This document shows, piece after piece, positions 63,701 through 64,000 of a stretch of DNA of 64,000 nucleotides (position 1 is its first letter; each line of letters starts with the position of its first letter). The position numbers and the translations under genes were made by a program. Below the pieces are notes generated by a model that saw only the letters and a program-made list of their open reading frames with translations, made no database searches and had not been told where the DNA came from. Origin of the DNA: Dipetalonema caudispina (lineage: Eukaryota > Nematoda > Chromadorea > Rhabditida > Onchocercidae); the NCBI GenBank assembly GCA_013365325.1, contig JABVXV010000022.1, positions 186,001 to 250,000 of the forward strand. Direction: 5' to 3'.

Positions 63701-64000
63701 ATCATGGAGCTTGAAAAATGCTACCGAATTGTTGTTAACATAATGATTTCAAGGAGAAAGATCGAGATAAACACCATACCAAGGAGCACAAGCGAAGAGA
63801 TAAAGCGAAATACAAAGAGCACAAGAAAAGCAAAACGAAAGACAACGAAAAGGAATATGTTAAACTAAGGCCTGAAAAACTTTGCTTAAAGCGACCCAGT
63901 GAGCATATCCGTAGGTTTTACATAATTGTTGTGCATTTTCGTATACCCATACTGTGTAGATGAATTCTATGTTATTCGCAGTCTTTCAGCTGTATAACTC
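58581..64000 (+). CDS. taf-3: TAF3, TFIID subunit with histone fold (3' end outside window)
   Basis: TFIID component pairing with TAF10. Exons: 58581-58685, 58765-58831, 58929-59126, 59214-59332, 59420-59567, 59640-59712, 59953-60169, 60241-60327, 60476-60643, 60879-61005, 61508-61577, 61663-61786, 62131-62255, 62711-62991, 63530-63672, 63754-63910, 63982 to the edge; about 742 residues visible, all in phase. The histone fold of the BTP/TAF3 type runs about residues 60-155 (YALHYLTRSVVKIMDNIGF ... VLNILTDLCRRYMQKLWAD). It is followed by the TAF3-like linker VPLFPVRKSSPD ... RPEHIPRYLPAMHPEW. Next come long Lys/Glu/Arg/Asp-rich stretches (exons 60476, 62711, 63754), as in TAF3. The expected C-terminal PHD finger would be beyond base 64000. 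The donor at 61005 is GC (CAAG then GCATGT); the GT four bases later would put a stop in the next exon. Exon 60879 has a second acceptor 15 bases inside, also in frame. Confidence 0.88.
60672..60704. repeat. (TA)n microsatellite in TAF3 intron
   Basis: About 16 TA units in intron 60644-60878. Frames through it (poly-Ile/Tyr) are artefacts. Confidence 0.95.

Overview
The window looks like nuclear DNA of a nematode, most likely a parasitic clade III (filaria-like) worm. It is AT-rich, with homopolymer runs and AT, GA and AAC microsatellites. Genes are cut into many short exons by GT-AG introns with T-rich acceptors, and the gene families are animal and nematode types (Galpha, JNK, UNC-93, CFIm25-like, NR1 receptor, GH31 glucosidase, TAF3). 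The species cannot be named from sequence alone. All gene models below were built by hand from family homology, splice motifs and exon phase; none has transcript support.

Layout: 9-2590 (+) is the 3' part of a canonical G-protein alpha gene. 2591-9163 is mostly simple sequence. 9164-20076 (+) is a JNK-type MAP kinase with a long N-terminal extension and two tandem, phase-matched copies of one kinase-domain exon. 21595-23095 holds two LTRs of a BEL/Pao-like element in opposite orientation around a primer-binding site and a stub of gag. 23893-28495 (-) is a second, highly divergent Galpha with an open frame but without the catalytic Arg and Gln. 29545-34733 (-) is an NR1-type nuclear hormone receptor. 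36303-36515 (-) is an isolated possible PEX11-like exon. 38023-41767 (-) is an UNC-93-like membrane protein. 44172-45542 (+) is a divergent NUDT21/CFIm25 paralogue. 45543-51608 is non-coding as far as can be seen, with two fold-back elements and a third LTR fragment. 51609-57456 (+) is a secreted GH31 alpha-glucosidase with a trefoil domain. 58581 to the window end (+) is TAF3, running off the edge before its C-terminal part.

The genes do not form a pathway; they are independent eukaryotic transcription units. Points that stand out: the probable mutually exclusive exon pair in the JNK gene, separated by only 37 bases; the GTPase-dead-looking Galpha about 21 kb from a normal one; the CFIm25 paralogue that has lost the residues expected for UGUA RNA recognition and the Nudix loop; the head-to-head LTR pair with a 30-base perfect palindrome at its terminus; and several exon junctions that keep frame only if GC-AG introns are used.
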